Source: Streptomyces fulvorobeus
GTDB lineage: Bacteria > Actinomycetota > Actinomycetes > Streptomycetales > Streptomycetaceae
Assembly (NCBI RefSeq): GCF_013167895.1
Contig: NZ_BLWC01000001.1
Location: 682,001 to 746,000, forward strand
Direction of reading: 5' to 3'
Length of the DNA: 64,000 nucleotides
Within the stretch, counting starts at the first letter, position 1. Each line of letters opens with the position of its first letter. The translations under genes were made by a program, and so were the position numbers. Under the pieces are notes generated by a model that worked only from the letters and a program-made list of their open reading frames with translations, was not told the DNA's origin and did no database searches. Of the stretch, positions 19,222-28,610 are shown piece after piece.

Positions 19222-20739
19222 TCAGCCTCCCAGGCGGATGACGTTCCAGGAGAGCGGTTCCAGGACCGTTCGCAGCCGGCCGTCCGAGAGCGTGGTCCCC
19301 TCGACGGTGTGCGGCGCGACGCGCTCCGGGTCGTCGAGGGTGTTGCGGGCCTCCGGGTCCGCGTCGCTGAGCGCGAGGTGTTCGATGACCACGGTCCGGC
19401 CGAGACCGTGGAGCGCGATGTCGAGGGGCAGCGGCTCGCTCCGGCTCCGGTTGACGGCGAAGACGGTGACGGTGCCGTCCTCGCCGAGCACGGCCGTGGC
19501 GTGCAGGAGATCCACCTCGCCGTATTTCGCCGTCCGGTACGTCGGTGAGTCCGCACGCACCTCCAGGACGCGCCCGCGCCCGTACCGGGAGGTCAGGGCG
19601 AAGGGGAAGAACGTGGTCTGCCGCCACGCGGGCCCGCCCGGCTCCGTGAGGATCGGGGCGATGACGTTGACGAGCTGGGCGAGGCAGGCGACGCCCACCC
19701 GGTCCGCGTGGCGGAGCAGGGCGATCAGCAGGGAACCGACGACGACGGCGTCCGTGACCGAGTAGCTGTCCTCCAGGAGGCGCGGTGCCTCGGGCCAGTC
19801 GGCGGCGCCCTCCTCGGCCTCCGGCCGGGGCCTGGACATGTACCAGACGTTCCACTCGTCGAAGGACAGGTTGATCTTCTTCGTGGACTTCAGGCGCGCG
19901 CCGATGTGGTCGCAGGTGGCGACGACGTTCTCGATGAACGACTCCATGTCGACGGCGGAGGCGAGGAAGGAGTCGCGGTCGCCGTCGGTCTCCTCGTAGT
20001 AGGCGTGCAGCGACACGTAGTCGACGAGGTCGTACGTCTCGGTGAGGACCGTGGCCTCCCATGCCGCGAAGGTGTCCATGCCCTGGTGGGACGAGCCGCA
20101 GGCGACGAGTTCGACGGACGGGTCCATCTGCCGCATCGCCCGGGCGGCCTCGGCCGCCAGCCTGCCGTACTCCTCGGCCGTCTTGTGGCCGGTCTGCCAG
20201 GTGCCGTCCACCTCGTTGCCCAGGCACCACAGCCGGATTCCGAACGGGTCCCTGTCGCCGTGGGCGGCGCGCAGTGCGGCGAGTGCCGTTCCGGCGGGGT
20301 GGTTGGCGTACTCCTGGAGCTCCAGGGCCTCGGCGACTCCTCGCGTGCCGAGGTTGACGGCCATCATCGGTTCGGCCTGCGGGCCGATCTTCCTGAGGAA
20401 GCCGATGTACTCGCTGAGCCCGAAGCGGTTGCTCTCGGTGGAGCGCCACGCGAGGTCGAGCCGGCGCGGGCGCTGCTCCACGGGTCCGACGGAGTCCTCC
20501 CATTTGTGACCGGAGACGAAGTTGCCGCCGGGGTAGCGCACGGCGGTCACGCCGAGTTCGCGGATCAGGGCCAGGACGTCCGTACGCAGTCCCGCCTCGT
20601 CGGCCGAGGGGTGGCCGGGTTCGTGTACGCCGGTGTACACACAGCGGCCCAGGTGCTCGACGAAGGAGCCGAAGAGGCGGGGGTCGACGTCGGCGACGGT
20701 GAAATCCGGGTGGAGGGTGAAGCGGGCGGAACGGGGCAT
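19222..20739 (-). CDS. alpha-L-arabinofuranosidase, GH51
   Basis: The protein has 505 residues from the ATG at 20739, with GAGGA upstream. The TIM-barrel catalytic residues are clear: acid/base Glu176 in WCLGNEVDG and nucleophile Glu295 in SFDEWNVWY. The N-terminus FGSFVEHLGRCVYTGVHEPGH is typical of GH51. No signal peptide is seen, so it likely acts in the cytoplasm on imported arabino-oligosaccharides (usual for the family). A palindrome 23 bp upstream is a likely operator. Confidence 0.93.
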   Translation of the reverse strand: MPRSARFTLHPDFTVADVDPRLFGSFVEHLGRCVYTGVHEPGHPSADEAGLRTDVLALIRELGVTAVRYPGGNFVSGHKWEDSVGPVEQRPRRLDLAWRSTESNRFGLSEYIGFLRKIGPQAEPMMAVNLGTRGVAEALELQEYANHPAGTALAALRAAHGDRDPFGIRLWCLGNEVDGTWQTGHKTAEEYGRLAAEAARAMRQMDPSVELVACGSSHQGMDTFAAWEATVLTETYDLVDYVSLHAYYEETDGDRDSFLASAVDMESFIENVVATCDHIGARLKSTKKINLSFDEWNVWYMSRPRPEAEEGAADWPEAPRLLEDSYSVTDAVVVGSLLIALLRHADRVGVACLAQLVNVIAPILTEPGGPAWRQTTFFPFALTSRYGRGRVLEVRADSPTYRTAKYGEVDLLHATAVLGEDGTVTVFAVNRSRSEPLPLDIALHGLGRTVVIEHLALSDADPEARNTLDDPERVAPHTVEGTTLSDGRLRTVLEPLSWNVIRLGG

Positions 20740-20761
20740 GGGTCCTCGATCGGTCGGTATG

Positions 20762-20775
20762 TTCGATATATCGAA
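20762..20775. promoter_or_regulatory. 14-bp perfect palindrome upstream of the GH51 gene
   Basis: TTCGATATATCGAA is an exact palindrome 23 bp upstream of the GH51 start, in an unusually AT-rich spot. Related half-sites (TCGAAC) follow at about 20790 and 20808. A repressor operator is likely; the cognate regulator is not adjacent. Confidence 0.6.
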
Positions 20776-20826
20776 TACTGGTCGTTGACTCGAACGGGAC
20801 CGTAGAATCGAACATCATCCGCGTCA

Positions 20827-20860
20827 ATGCCCCGGACGGACCTCCGGCCCTTTGGGGCAT
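20827..20860 (+). promoter_or_regulatory. hairpin in the control region ahead of the molybdate genes
   Basis: ATGCCCC (20827-20833) pairs with GGGGCAT (20854-20860), with an inner CCGGA/TCCGG pair, about 83 bp upstream of the HTH-TOBE gene. It lies between divergent genes, so it cannot be a simple terminator of either; it might be a leader structure. Confidence 0.35.
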
Positions 20861-20942
20861 GCTCCGAGCACCTTCGCACTTACCGCCGAAATCCCCGGAT
20901 CGTTCTTGCAGGTGCCAGGATATGGCGGGTACTTTGCCGCAC

Positions 20943-21338
20943 ATGCAGTCCTACACAATCGGCCAGGCCGCCCGTCTGCTGGGCGTCAGCCCCGACACCG
21001 CCCGACGCTGGGCCGATGCCGGACGGGTCGCCACCCACCGGGACGAGGCCGGGCGCCGTCTCATCGAGGGGCGCGACCTCGCGGGCCTCGCCGTCGAGGT
21101 AGGGCGCCCCGGGAACGAGGAGGACGACCCCTCCTTCACCTCGGCGCGCAACGCCTTCCCCGGCATCGTCACCGCCATCAAGCTCGGCGACGTCGCGGCC
21201 CAGGTCGAGATCCAGGCCGGACCGCACCGGGTCGTCTCACTGCTGACCCGCGAGGCCGTCGAGGAGCTCGGGCTGGCCGTCGGGATGCGGGCCACCGCCC
21301 GTGTGAAGTCGACCAGCGTGCACATCGACCGCAGCTGA
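20943..21338 (+). CDS. molybdate-responsive HTH-TOBE regulator
   Basis: The protein has 131 residues from the ATG at 20943. The N-terminus is a MerR-like/excisionase HTH (YTIGQAARLLGVSPDTARRWADAGRV). The C-terminal half (about residues 60-128) is a TOBE/Mop domain (NAFPGIVTAIKLGDVAAQVEIQAG), which binds molybdate in this family. It heads the molybdate genes, 48 bp before modA, and probably controls uptake in response to the oxyanion (inference). Confidence 0.88.
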   Translation: MQSYTIGQAARLLGVSPDTARRWADAGRVATHRDEAGRRLIEGRDLAGLAVEVGRPGNEEDDPSFTSARNAFPGIVTAIKLGDVAAQVEIQAGPHRVVSLLTREAVEELGLAVGMRATARVKSTSVHIDRS

Positions 21339-21386
21339 GCCGTCCGGCCACCGGCCGTACGGCCCGTTCCAGAGGAGTCCCTGCCC

Positions 21387-22172
21387 ATGCATCCCGCTCT
21401 CGCCGGACGGCGTCTCGCCACGACCGTGCTGTCCGTCGCCCTGCTCGTGCCGCTCGCCGCGTGCGGCAGCGACGGCGGGGACCGGGACGACGCCTCGGCA
21501 GCGCCGGGGACGAGACTCACCATCCTCGCCGCTGCCTCCCTCACCGACGCGTTCAGGACGGCGGGCACGGCGTACGAGAAGGCGCACCCCGGCACGGAGG
21601 TGACGTTCTCCTTCGCCGGATCGCAGGAGCTCGCCGCCCAGGTGGAGCAGGGTGCCCCGGCGGACGCCCTGGTCACCGCCGACGTGCGGACCATGGACGG
21701 GCTGGCGTCCGAGACGGGCCCGTCCACCGTGATCGCGAAGAACCGGCTCGTCATCGCCACCGGCGAGGGCAACCCGGAGGGGATCAGAGGGCTGGAGGAC
21801 CTGACCCGCAGCGGGCTGAAGGTCGTCCTCGCCGCCCCGGAGGTACCCGTGGGCCGCTACAGCAAGCAGATCCTGGACGCCCGGAAGCTCACCGTGAAGC
21901 CGGTTTCGCAGGAGACGGACGTCCGCGCCGTCCTGAGCAAGGTCGCGCTCGGCGAGGCGGACGCGGGGCTCGTCTACCGCACCGACGCCGCATCGGACGC
22001 CGGCCGCGTCGACGCCGTCGACATCCCGGACGCGCAGAACGCCGTCGCCTCCTACCCGGCCGCCACCCTGCGCCAGTCGGAGAACGCGGAGGCCGCGACG
22101 GCGTTCGTGCAGTGGCTCGCCGGGCCCCAGGCGCAGAAGATCCTCCGGGAGGAGGGGTTCCAGCAGCCGTAA
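21387..22172 (+). CDS. modA: molybdate ABC transporter substrate-binding lipoprotein
   Basis: The protein has 261 residues from the ATG at 21387, with AGAGGAG upstream. A signal peptide ends in the lipobox LAAC (Cys at about residue 28), so it is anchored outside the membrane. The ModA core shows [44 protein letters not shown] and [27 protein letters not shown]. It captures molybdate or tungstate for the transporter encoded next. Confidence 0.93.
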   Translation: MHPALAGRRLATTVLSVALLVPLAACGSDGGDRDDASAAPGTRLTILAAASLTDAFRTAGTAYEKAHPGTEVTFSFAGSQELAAQVEQGAPADALVTADVRTMDGLASETGPSTVIAKNRLVIATGEGNPEGIRGLEDLTRSGLKVVLAAPEVPVGRYSKQILDARKLTVKPVSQETDVRAVLSKVALGEADAGLVYRTDAASDAGRVDAVDIPDAQNAVASYPAATLRQSENAEAATAFVQWLAGPQAQKILREEGFQQP

Positions 22173-22222
22173 CCGCCCGCCCCCAGCCCATCCCGGCCCC
22201 CGAACCCGAGCAGGAACCGCCG

Positions 22223-24161
22223 ATGAGACGCCTCCGCCGCCCCGCCACAGGTGCCCGTGCTCCGCTGGCCCTGACCGTGCCCGCGCTGCTCGCGATCGCG
22301 TTCCTGCTGATGCCCCTGGCCGGCATCCTGGCCCGTACGTCCTGGCGAGACCTCGGCAGCCATCTGACGAACCCCGGCGTCACCGAGGCCCTTCGGCTGT
22401 CGCTGGTGGTCTCGTTCTGGGCACTGGGCCTCTCCCTGGTCCTCGGCGTGCCGCTGGCCTGGCTGCTGGCGCGGGTGGAGTTCCCCGGCAAGGCGCTGGT
22501 CCGCTCGCTCGTGCTGCTGCCGATGGTGCTGCCGCCCACCGTCGGGGCGTGGCCCTGCTGCTGGCCTTCGGGCGGCGGGGCCTGCTGGGGCCGTGGCTCG
22601 ACGAGACCTTCGGCATCACGCTGCCGTTCCACACCTCGGGGGCGGTGCTCGCCGCCACGTTCGTGGCGATGCCCTTCCTCGTCATCAGCCTCGAAGGCGC
22701 GCTCGCCGGGCTGCGCCCCCGCTACGAGGAGACCGCGGGCTCCCTGGGGCCTCCCCCCTGCGGGTCTTCTGGACGGTCACCCTGCCCATGGTCGCCCCCG
22801 GGCTCGCCGCGGGCGCGGCGCTGACCTGGGCGCGGGCACTGGGCGAGTTCGGCGCCACCATCACCTTCGCGGGAAACCTGCCCGGCACCACCCAGACCCT
22901 CCCCCTTCAGGTCTATCTGCTGCTCCAGGAATCGCCGGAGGCCGCGACCTCCGTTTCCCTGCTCCTGCTGGCCATCGCCATGGCCGTGCTGGTCGCCCTG
23001 CGGGGCCGCTGGACGGGCGGGGCGGGAGGCCGGGTCCCGGAGGCGCGGAACGCGGCCGACGACAGCACCCGGCCCCTGGACCCGCCACCGGTCCCCGTGC
23101 CGTCCCAGAAGGCGGACCCCGCACAGCGCTGGCCGCTCCATGCGGTGGTCTCCGGCTTCACCCAGCTCACCCTGGACGCCGCACCCGGCACCACCATCGC
23201 CGTCGTCGGCCCGAACGGCGCGGGCAAGACGACGCTCCTGCGCGCCCTGCTGGGGCTCACCCCGAGGGCGCACGCGGAACTCCGCCTCGGCGCCACCGAG
23301 GTCACCGCCCTGCCACCGCACCGCAGGGGTGTCGCCTGGGTCCCGCAGGACGGGGCGCTGTTCCCGCACCTCAGCGCGGTGACCAACACGGCGTACGGGC
23401 TGCGCGCCCGTGGCGTACCCCGGGCGCGGGCGCGACGTGAGGCGCAGCGGTGGCTGGACCGGCTCGGGGTGGGCCATCTCGCCCACCGCCGCCCCGCCCA
23501 GCTCTCCGGCGGTCAGGCCGGCCGGGTCGCCCTGGCCCGCGCCCTCGCCGCCCGCCCCCGCCTGCTGCTCCTCGACGAACCGCTGGCCGCCCTGGACCAG
23601 ACCACGCGTGCCCAGGTCCGCCACACCCTGCGCGCCCACCTCGACGACTTCGACGGGGTCTGCCTGATCGTCACCCACGATCCGGTCGAAGCGGTCGCAC
23701 TGGCCGACCGGGTCCTGGTGCTGGAGGACGGCCGCGTGGTCCAGGACGCCCCTCCGGCCGAGGTCACCCGTCATCCGCGCTCGCCGTGGGTCGCCCGCAT
23801 GCTCGGCAGCAACGCGTGGGCCGGGACCGCGACGTCCGGCGGCCTCACGCTGAGCGGCGGCGCGCACCTCGTCGCCGCCGATCCCCTGGCGGCCGGCACC
23901 GACGCGCTGGCCGTCATCGCCCCGGAAGCGGTGGCGCTGCACCGCGAGCGTCCGCGGGGCAGCCCGCGCAACGTCTATCCCGGCACCGTCCGCGAGATCA
24001 CCGCGCTCGGCAGCCGTCTGCGCATCCTCGTCGACTGCGAGGGGGTGGCCGGACTCGTCGCGGAGATCACCCCGGCGGCCGCCGCGGAGCTGGGCCTGCG
24101 TGAGGGCAGTGAGGTGTTCGCCGGTATCAAGGCCACCGAGGTGCGGCTGGTCGGCCTCTGA
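22223..24161 (+). pseudogene. fused molybdate permease/ATPase ModB-ModC, two apparent frameshifts
   Basis: ModB starts at the ATG at 22223 (hydrophobic [17 protein letters not shown] onward). It leaves frame twice. A G is missing from the GGGG at 22544-22547 and another from the GGGG at 22746-22749; restoring each gives the family sequences [13 protein letters not shown] and [11 protein letters not shown]. After the second site one frame runs without a stop through the end of ModB (EAA loop EFGATITFAGNLPGTTQT) into the ATPase: Walker A VGPNGAGKT, signature LSGGQAGRVALARA, Walker B LLLLDEPLAALD and a C-terminal TOBE domain. So permease and ATPase are one polypeptide of about 646 residues. Probably intact in the organism. 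Confidence 0.8.
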
Positions 24162-24296
24162 TCCCGCCCGTCCACATGTTCGTCCCCGGTCGCGTTCTCC
24201 GGGAACCAGGTGCCGGAATCCACCGACTACTGGGACGAAGCACAGTGACACGAGCGGTATCAGGGGCCCGCGTGGCCCAGGAGGAGGCCGACAGGC

Positions 24297-25036
24297 ATGC
24301 ACTGGTACGAGGACGACTCCCTGTGGTCCGACTTCGCACCCACGATGTTCTCCGCCGACCGCACCGCGACCGCGGCGGCCCTGGTGGAGTCCTCACCTCT
24401 GCTGGACTTCCCGCCGGGCTGCCGGGTACTCGATCTCTGCTGCGGGCCGGGGCTCTTCCTGGTGCCGCTGGCCCGCCGCGAGTACGCCGTCACGGGCGTC
24501 GACCTCTCCCCTCGATGCTGGACCGCGCGCGGAGCGCCTGCGCGCGGGCGGGGGCCGAAGTCCGCCTGGCCCAGGCCGACATGCTGACGTACACGGCTCC
24601 GGGCGCCTTCGACGTCGTACTCAACCTGTACACGTCCTTCGGGTACTTCGACGACCCCGAGGACAACCTCCGGGTGCTGCGCAACGCCTGGGAGAGCCTC
24701 GCTCCCGGCGGGCAGCTCCTGGTGGACGTCATGGGCAAGGAGGTGCTGGCCGGCTGGATCGGGCGCCCGCAGGCCGTGGACCTGCCGGACGGTTCGTACG
24801 TCGTGCAGCGGGACACCGTCCTCGACAGCTGGCGGCGGCTGCGGACCGACTGGACGCTGGTGCACGGCGACTCCGCCCGTACGGCGTCGCTGACCTCGTG
24901 GCTCTACAGCGCCGACGAACTGCAGACGCTGTTCGAGAAGGCCGGGTTCACCGGCGTCGACTGCTTCGGCGGCTTCGACGGAGCGGGGTACGACCACCGC
25001 TCGCAGCGCCTGATCGTCCGCGGGCGGCGGCCGTGA
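24297..25036 (+). pseudogene. class I SAM methyltransferase, apparent frameshift
   Basis: The ATG at 24297 has GGAGGAGG upstream. The first frame shows LDLCCGPGLFLVPLARREYAVTGVDLSP, the SAM-binding motif I and the acidic end of beta-2. The next frame continues with SMLDRARSACARAGAEVRLAQADMLTY and FDVVLNLYTSFGYFDDPEDNLRVL. One missing C in the CCCC at 24508-24511 explains the break. The restored protein has about 246 residues. Its TSFGYFDD segment resembles small-molecule or dimethylglycine-type methyltransferases. The stop overlaps the start of the PLP gene, so it is the first gene of a tight operon. Confidence 0.78.
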
Positions 25037-26153
25037 GCCCCCGGCCGGAGGTGAGCCCTCCCGCCGCCCACGCCGGTTCCGTCGGCGGCCGGTCCGTCCA
25101 TGAGCACATCACCGACGCCGTCAAGGCGCCCGACCTGATCCGGCTCGACGGCAACACCGTGCTCGCCCGGTTCGAGACGATGAAGGTGTACGCGGCGCTC
25201 GGCGCCGTCCGCTCGCTGCTGCGGCGGGGCCGGATCGTGCCGGGGCAGACGCTGATCGACAGTTCGAGCGGCATCTACGCGCTCGCCCTCGCCATGGCCT
25301 GCCACCGCTACGGCCTGCGGTGCCACATCGTGGCGTCCACGACGGTCGACTCGGTGATGCGCGCCCAGCTGGAGATCCTCGGTGCCACCGTCGATCAGAT
25401 GCCCCCTCGCAGAGCCTCCGGCTCGACCAGGAACGCCGGGTGCGCCATGTGCGCGCGCTCCTCGCCGACCGGCCGGACTTCCACTGGATGCGGCAGTACC
25501 ACGACGCCGTCCACTACGAGGGGTACCAGGAGTGCGCGGAGCTCGTATCCGGGGCTCTGCCCGAGGGACCGGTCACCGTCGTGGGCGCCGTGGGCACGGG
25601 AGCGTCCACCGGCGGACTCGCCCAGGCCCTGCGGGCGTCCGGGCGCGCGGTGCGCCTGGTCGGCGTCCAGCCGTTCGGCAGCGTCACGTTCGGCAGCGAG
25701 CAGTTCAACGACCCGGACGCGATCATCGCCGGTATCGGAAGCTCCATCCCGTTCCGCAACGTCCGCCACGAGCTGTACGACACCGTGCACTGGCTGGACT
25801 TCCGGCACGCGATGGCGGGGGCCGTCGGCCTGCTGCGGCAGCACGCGGTGTTCGCCGGGCTGTCCACGGGAGCGGCTCATCTGGTCGCGTCGTGGGAGGC
25901 GGCCAGGCATCCCGAACGCCTCCACCTGGTGCTCGGCGCGGACACCGGCCACCGTTACGCGGAGCGGGTCTTCTCCCGGCACGCCGAGGCACGGGACATG
26001 GCGGGGCTCCGGCCGCTGCCCATCGCGTCGCTCGCTGAACTGCGCCCTCCCTGGTCGGTCATGGAGTGGGCGGGACGGGCCGCGCCGCCGGGCGCCCGCT
26101 GTGCCGACGAGGGCGCCGCCGTGTCCGTATCCACCGTGGAGCTGACGTCATGA
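25033..26153 (+). pseudogene. PLP-dependent cysteine-synthase-like enzyme, apparent frameshift
   Basis: The GTG at 25033 overlaps the methyltransferase stop. A fold-type II PLP enzyme is seen: GNTVLARFETMKVYAALGAV, where the Lys aligns with the PLP lysine of the SxKDR region; then IDSSSGIYALALAMA and MRAQLEILGATVDQM; and, in the next frame, VVGAVGTGASTGGLAQAL, the phosphate-binding loop. One missing C in the CCCCC at 25402-25406 explains the frame change; the restored protein has about 373 residues. The usual TSGNTG loop reads SSSGIYA, so the Asn is absent, which suggests an altered substrate. Relatives include SbnA and O-ureidoserine synthase types. Confidence 0.75.
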
Positions 26154-27373
26154 CGCTCGCCGCACTCGAAGCGCTCTCGTTCGGCCTGGGCCGCATGGTC
26201 TCGGCGGCCGAGGAGACCGGGCACCGGCTGTGCCTGCTCACCGGGGACCGGTCGGTGTACGGGCACGAACTGGCCGGCCTCCCCGACGACGCGCTGACCG
26301 TCGTCGACGTCGACACCCACGATCCGGCCGCGGTCCGCCGGGCGCTGGCCACCGTCCCCGCGCTGGCCGGTCTGATCAACACGACCGACACCTGGAGCGT
26401 GCCGGCCGCCGATCTCGCGGCGGAGTTCGGGCTGCCGGGGCCGGACCCGGCAGCGGTGCGGCTGCTGCGCGACAAGCACCGGGTGCGTGCCCTGCTGCAC
26501 CGCCGGGGGCTGAGCCGCAGCGGCGCCGTGCGCGTGGGGGCGGGCGTGGGAGCGGCCGGGGACATCCTGCGTGAGGTGGGTCTGCCGGCGGTGCTCAAGG
26601 ACTCGGCCGGCACCTCCTCGCGCAACGTCTGGATCGTCCATGACGAGGAGGCGCTGCGCGACGCGCTGGCGGAAGCGGGCCGGCAGACGCTCATGGGCTC
26701 GCTGTTCGCGGAGGGCTTCCTGTCGGGGCCGCTGTACAGCGCGGAGACGCTCAGCTGGGACGGCGCCATCCGGCTGCTCGGTGTCCTGAGCCGCCAGACC
26801 TCCCGGCAGCCGGCGGTACGGGAGGAAGCCGCGGCCTTTCCCGTCGCCCTGCCGGACACCGAACGGCGGGGGATCGAGGAGTGGGCCGGGCGGGTCCTGT
26901 CGGCGGCGGGGCACCGGAGCGGCTTCGCCCACGTGGAGTTCATCCTCACGGCCCGGGGTCCTGAGCTGGTCGAGATCAACCGGCGGATCGGCGGTGCGCT
27001 GGTGGGCGAGGTGCTGTGCCGCTCCCTGGGGACCAACGTGTACACGGCCATGATGGAGGAGGCGCTCGGCCGGCGGCCCGGCCTGATGGACGCCCATATC
27101 GACGGGGCGGGACCGGCGTTCGGCTTCGTCCTCGTGCACGCCGACCACCCGGGTGTGCTGAAGGGCTGGCTCGGACTGGACGAACTGGCCTCCTTCCCCG
27201 GCTCGGTGCGCTGGTACCCCACGAGGGAACCGGGCGACGCCCTGGCCCACGTAGGGGACCAGCGGGGGTGCACGGGCATCGTGCTCGCGGAGGCGTCGAC
27301 GGCCGAGCTGGCGCAGCACCGGGCGTGGAGCGCGGCCACCCGGGTGCGGCCCGTGGTCACCGGTGGGCCGTGA
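26150..27373 (+). CDS. ATP-grasp domain ligase
   Basis: The protein has 407 residues from the ATG at 26150, which overlaps the stop of the PLP gene (ATGA). The ATP-grasp fold is visible: LRDKHRVRALLHRRGL before the lid, LPAVLKDSAGTSSRNVWIV with the ATP-binding Lys (about residues 145-165), and VEFILTARGPELVEINRRIGG, where the Glu-x-Asn-x-Arg set binds magnesium (about residues 263-281). Such enzymes join a carboxylate to an amine or similar via an acylphosphate. Between a PLP enzyme and an exporter it is probably the bond-forming step of a small metabolite (inference). Confidence 0.85.
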   Translation: MTLAALEALSFGLGRMVSAAEETGHRLCLLTGDRSVYGHELAGLPDDALTVVDVDTHDPAAVRRALATVPALAGLINTTDTWSVPAADLAAEFGLPGPDPAAVRLLRDKHRVRALLHRRGLSRSGAVRVGAGVGAAGDILREVGLPAVLKDSAGTSSRNVWIVHDEEALRDALAEAGRQTLMGSLFAEGFLSGPLYSAETLSWDGAIRLLGVLSRQTSRQPAVREEAAAFPVALPDTERRGIEEWAGRVLSAAGHRSGFAHVEFILTARGPELVEINRRIGGALVGEVLCRSLGTNVYTAMMEEALGRRPGLMDAHIDGAGPAFGFVLVHADHPGVLKGWLGLDELASFPGSVRWYPTREPGDALAHVGDQRGCTGIVLAEASTAELAQHRAWSAATRVRPVVTGGP

Positions 27374-28607
27374 GGCGGGGGCCGGCGGGCGGTTCAGCGG
27401 CCCGCAGGTGTTCCTGCTGGCCGGTTCGTTCCTGATCACGCTCGGCAGCTTCGCGGTCCTGCCGTACATGTCGGTGCTGCTGCACCAGCGGCTCGGGCTT
27501 GGCCTCGGCACGGTCGGCGTCGTCCTGGCCGTCGCCTCGCTGGTGCAGTTCTCCGGGAGCGCGGCGGCCGGGGCGGTGACCGGCCGGATCGGTCTGCGGG
27601 CGACGATGCTGGTGGCGCTCGGGCTGCGTACGGCGGGATTCGCGGCGTTCCTGCCGGGGATGCACAGCGCGGTGGTCTCGATCGGGGCGCTGCTGCTGGT
27701 GTCCTGCGGGGCCGCCCTCTATCTGCCGGCCAACAAGGCGTACCTGGTGGAGGGCGCCACCGAGGCGGAGCGTCCGCGGGTGCTGTCGGCCGGCAGTTCG
27801 GCGTTCAACGCGGGCATGGCCCTCGGGCCGCCCGCCGCCGCGCCGTTCGTCCTGGGGTCGCCGCTCGTACTGTTCTCCTGCGTCACGCTGCTGTTCGCGC
27901 TCGTCGGTGCGGGGCACGCGCTGCTGCCGCCGGCCGGCCCTGGAACGGCGGCCCCGGTGAGCGGCGCGAGCGGCGGCTCACGCGGCGGGGGTCCCGGGCC
28001 GTCCCCCTTCGCCGTGACCGTTCTCGCCGTGTACGTCTTCATGTTCTTCCAGCACTACCTGGCCCTGTACGCGGTGCCGCGCACCTCGGCGGCCTTCTAC
28101 GGGGCCGTCCTGATGGGGTACGCCGCTCTCCTGGTGGTCGCCCAGCCCTTGCTGTCCGGCTGGATCGCCGCGCTCACCTACCCGAGCGCGATGCGGGTGG
28201 GCTTCGGAGCGATGGCCGCCGGGACGGCCGCCATCGGCTTCGGCGGGTACGCGGGGATCGGCGCGGGCGCCGTGCTGATGTGTTTGGGGGAGGTCGTCCT
28301 CTTCCTGAAGAACGACCTGGAGGCGCTGGCCCGTTCGTCCGCGCCGCCCGCCGCGGTCTTCGGCGGACAACGGCTGGCGGCGGGGATCGGCGCCTTCGCG
28401 AGCGGCGTCGTCGGCGGTCAGGTGTACGCGGCGGCGGACGCGGCAGGCTCGGCCGGGGGGTTCTGGGTGGCCGTGTGCCTCCAGGCGGTGATCCTTCCGG
28501 TGTGCTTCCTGCGTCGCCGGACGGGGCCGCTCAGGGGGAGCGTCCGGCGACGCGGGAGCCGGAGGCCGCCGGAGAAGCCCGGCGAGCCTGTCCGGTCAGG
28601 GCAGTAG
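27363..28607 (+). CDS. MFS exporter of the ligase cassette
   Basis: The protein has 414 residues from a GTG at 27363 that overlaps the ligase stop by 11 bp. It is hydrophobic throughout, with PQVFLLAGSFLITLGSFAVLPYMSVLL as the first segment and many more after it. The family resembles actinobacterial MFS efflux proteins. Its overlap with the biosynthetic genes suggests it exports, and gives self-protection against, the cassette product (inference). Its stop lies 3 bp from the end of the convergent sigma-factor gene, with no room for a terminator. Confidence 0.83.
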   Translation: MGREAGAGGRFSGPQVFLLAGSFLITLGSFAVLPYMSVLLHQRLGLGLGTVGVVLAVASLVQFSGSAAAGAVTGRIGLRATMLVALGLRTAGFAAFLPGMHSAVVSIGALLLVSCGAALYLPANKAYLVEGATEAERPRVLSAGSSAFNAGMALGPPAAAPFVLGSPLVLFSCVTLLFALVGAGHALLPPAGPGTAAPVSGASGGSRGGGPGPSPFAVTVLAVYVFMFFQHYLALYAVPRTSAAFYGAVLMGYAALLVVAQPLLSGWIAALTYPSAMRVGFGAMAAGTAAIGFGGYAGIGAGAVLMCLGEVVLFLKNDLEALARSSAPPAAVFGGQRLAAGIGAFASGVVGGQVYAAADAAGSAGGFWVAVCLQAVILPVCFLRRRTGPLRGSVRRRGSRRPPEKPGEPVRSGQ

Positions 28608-28610
28608 GGA

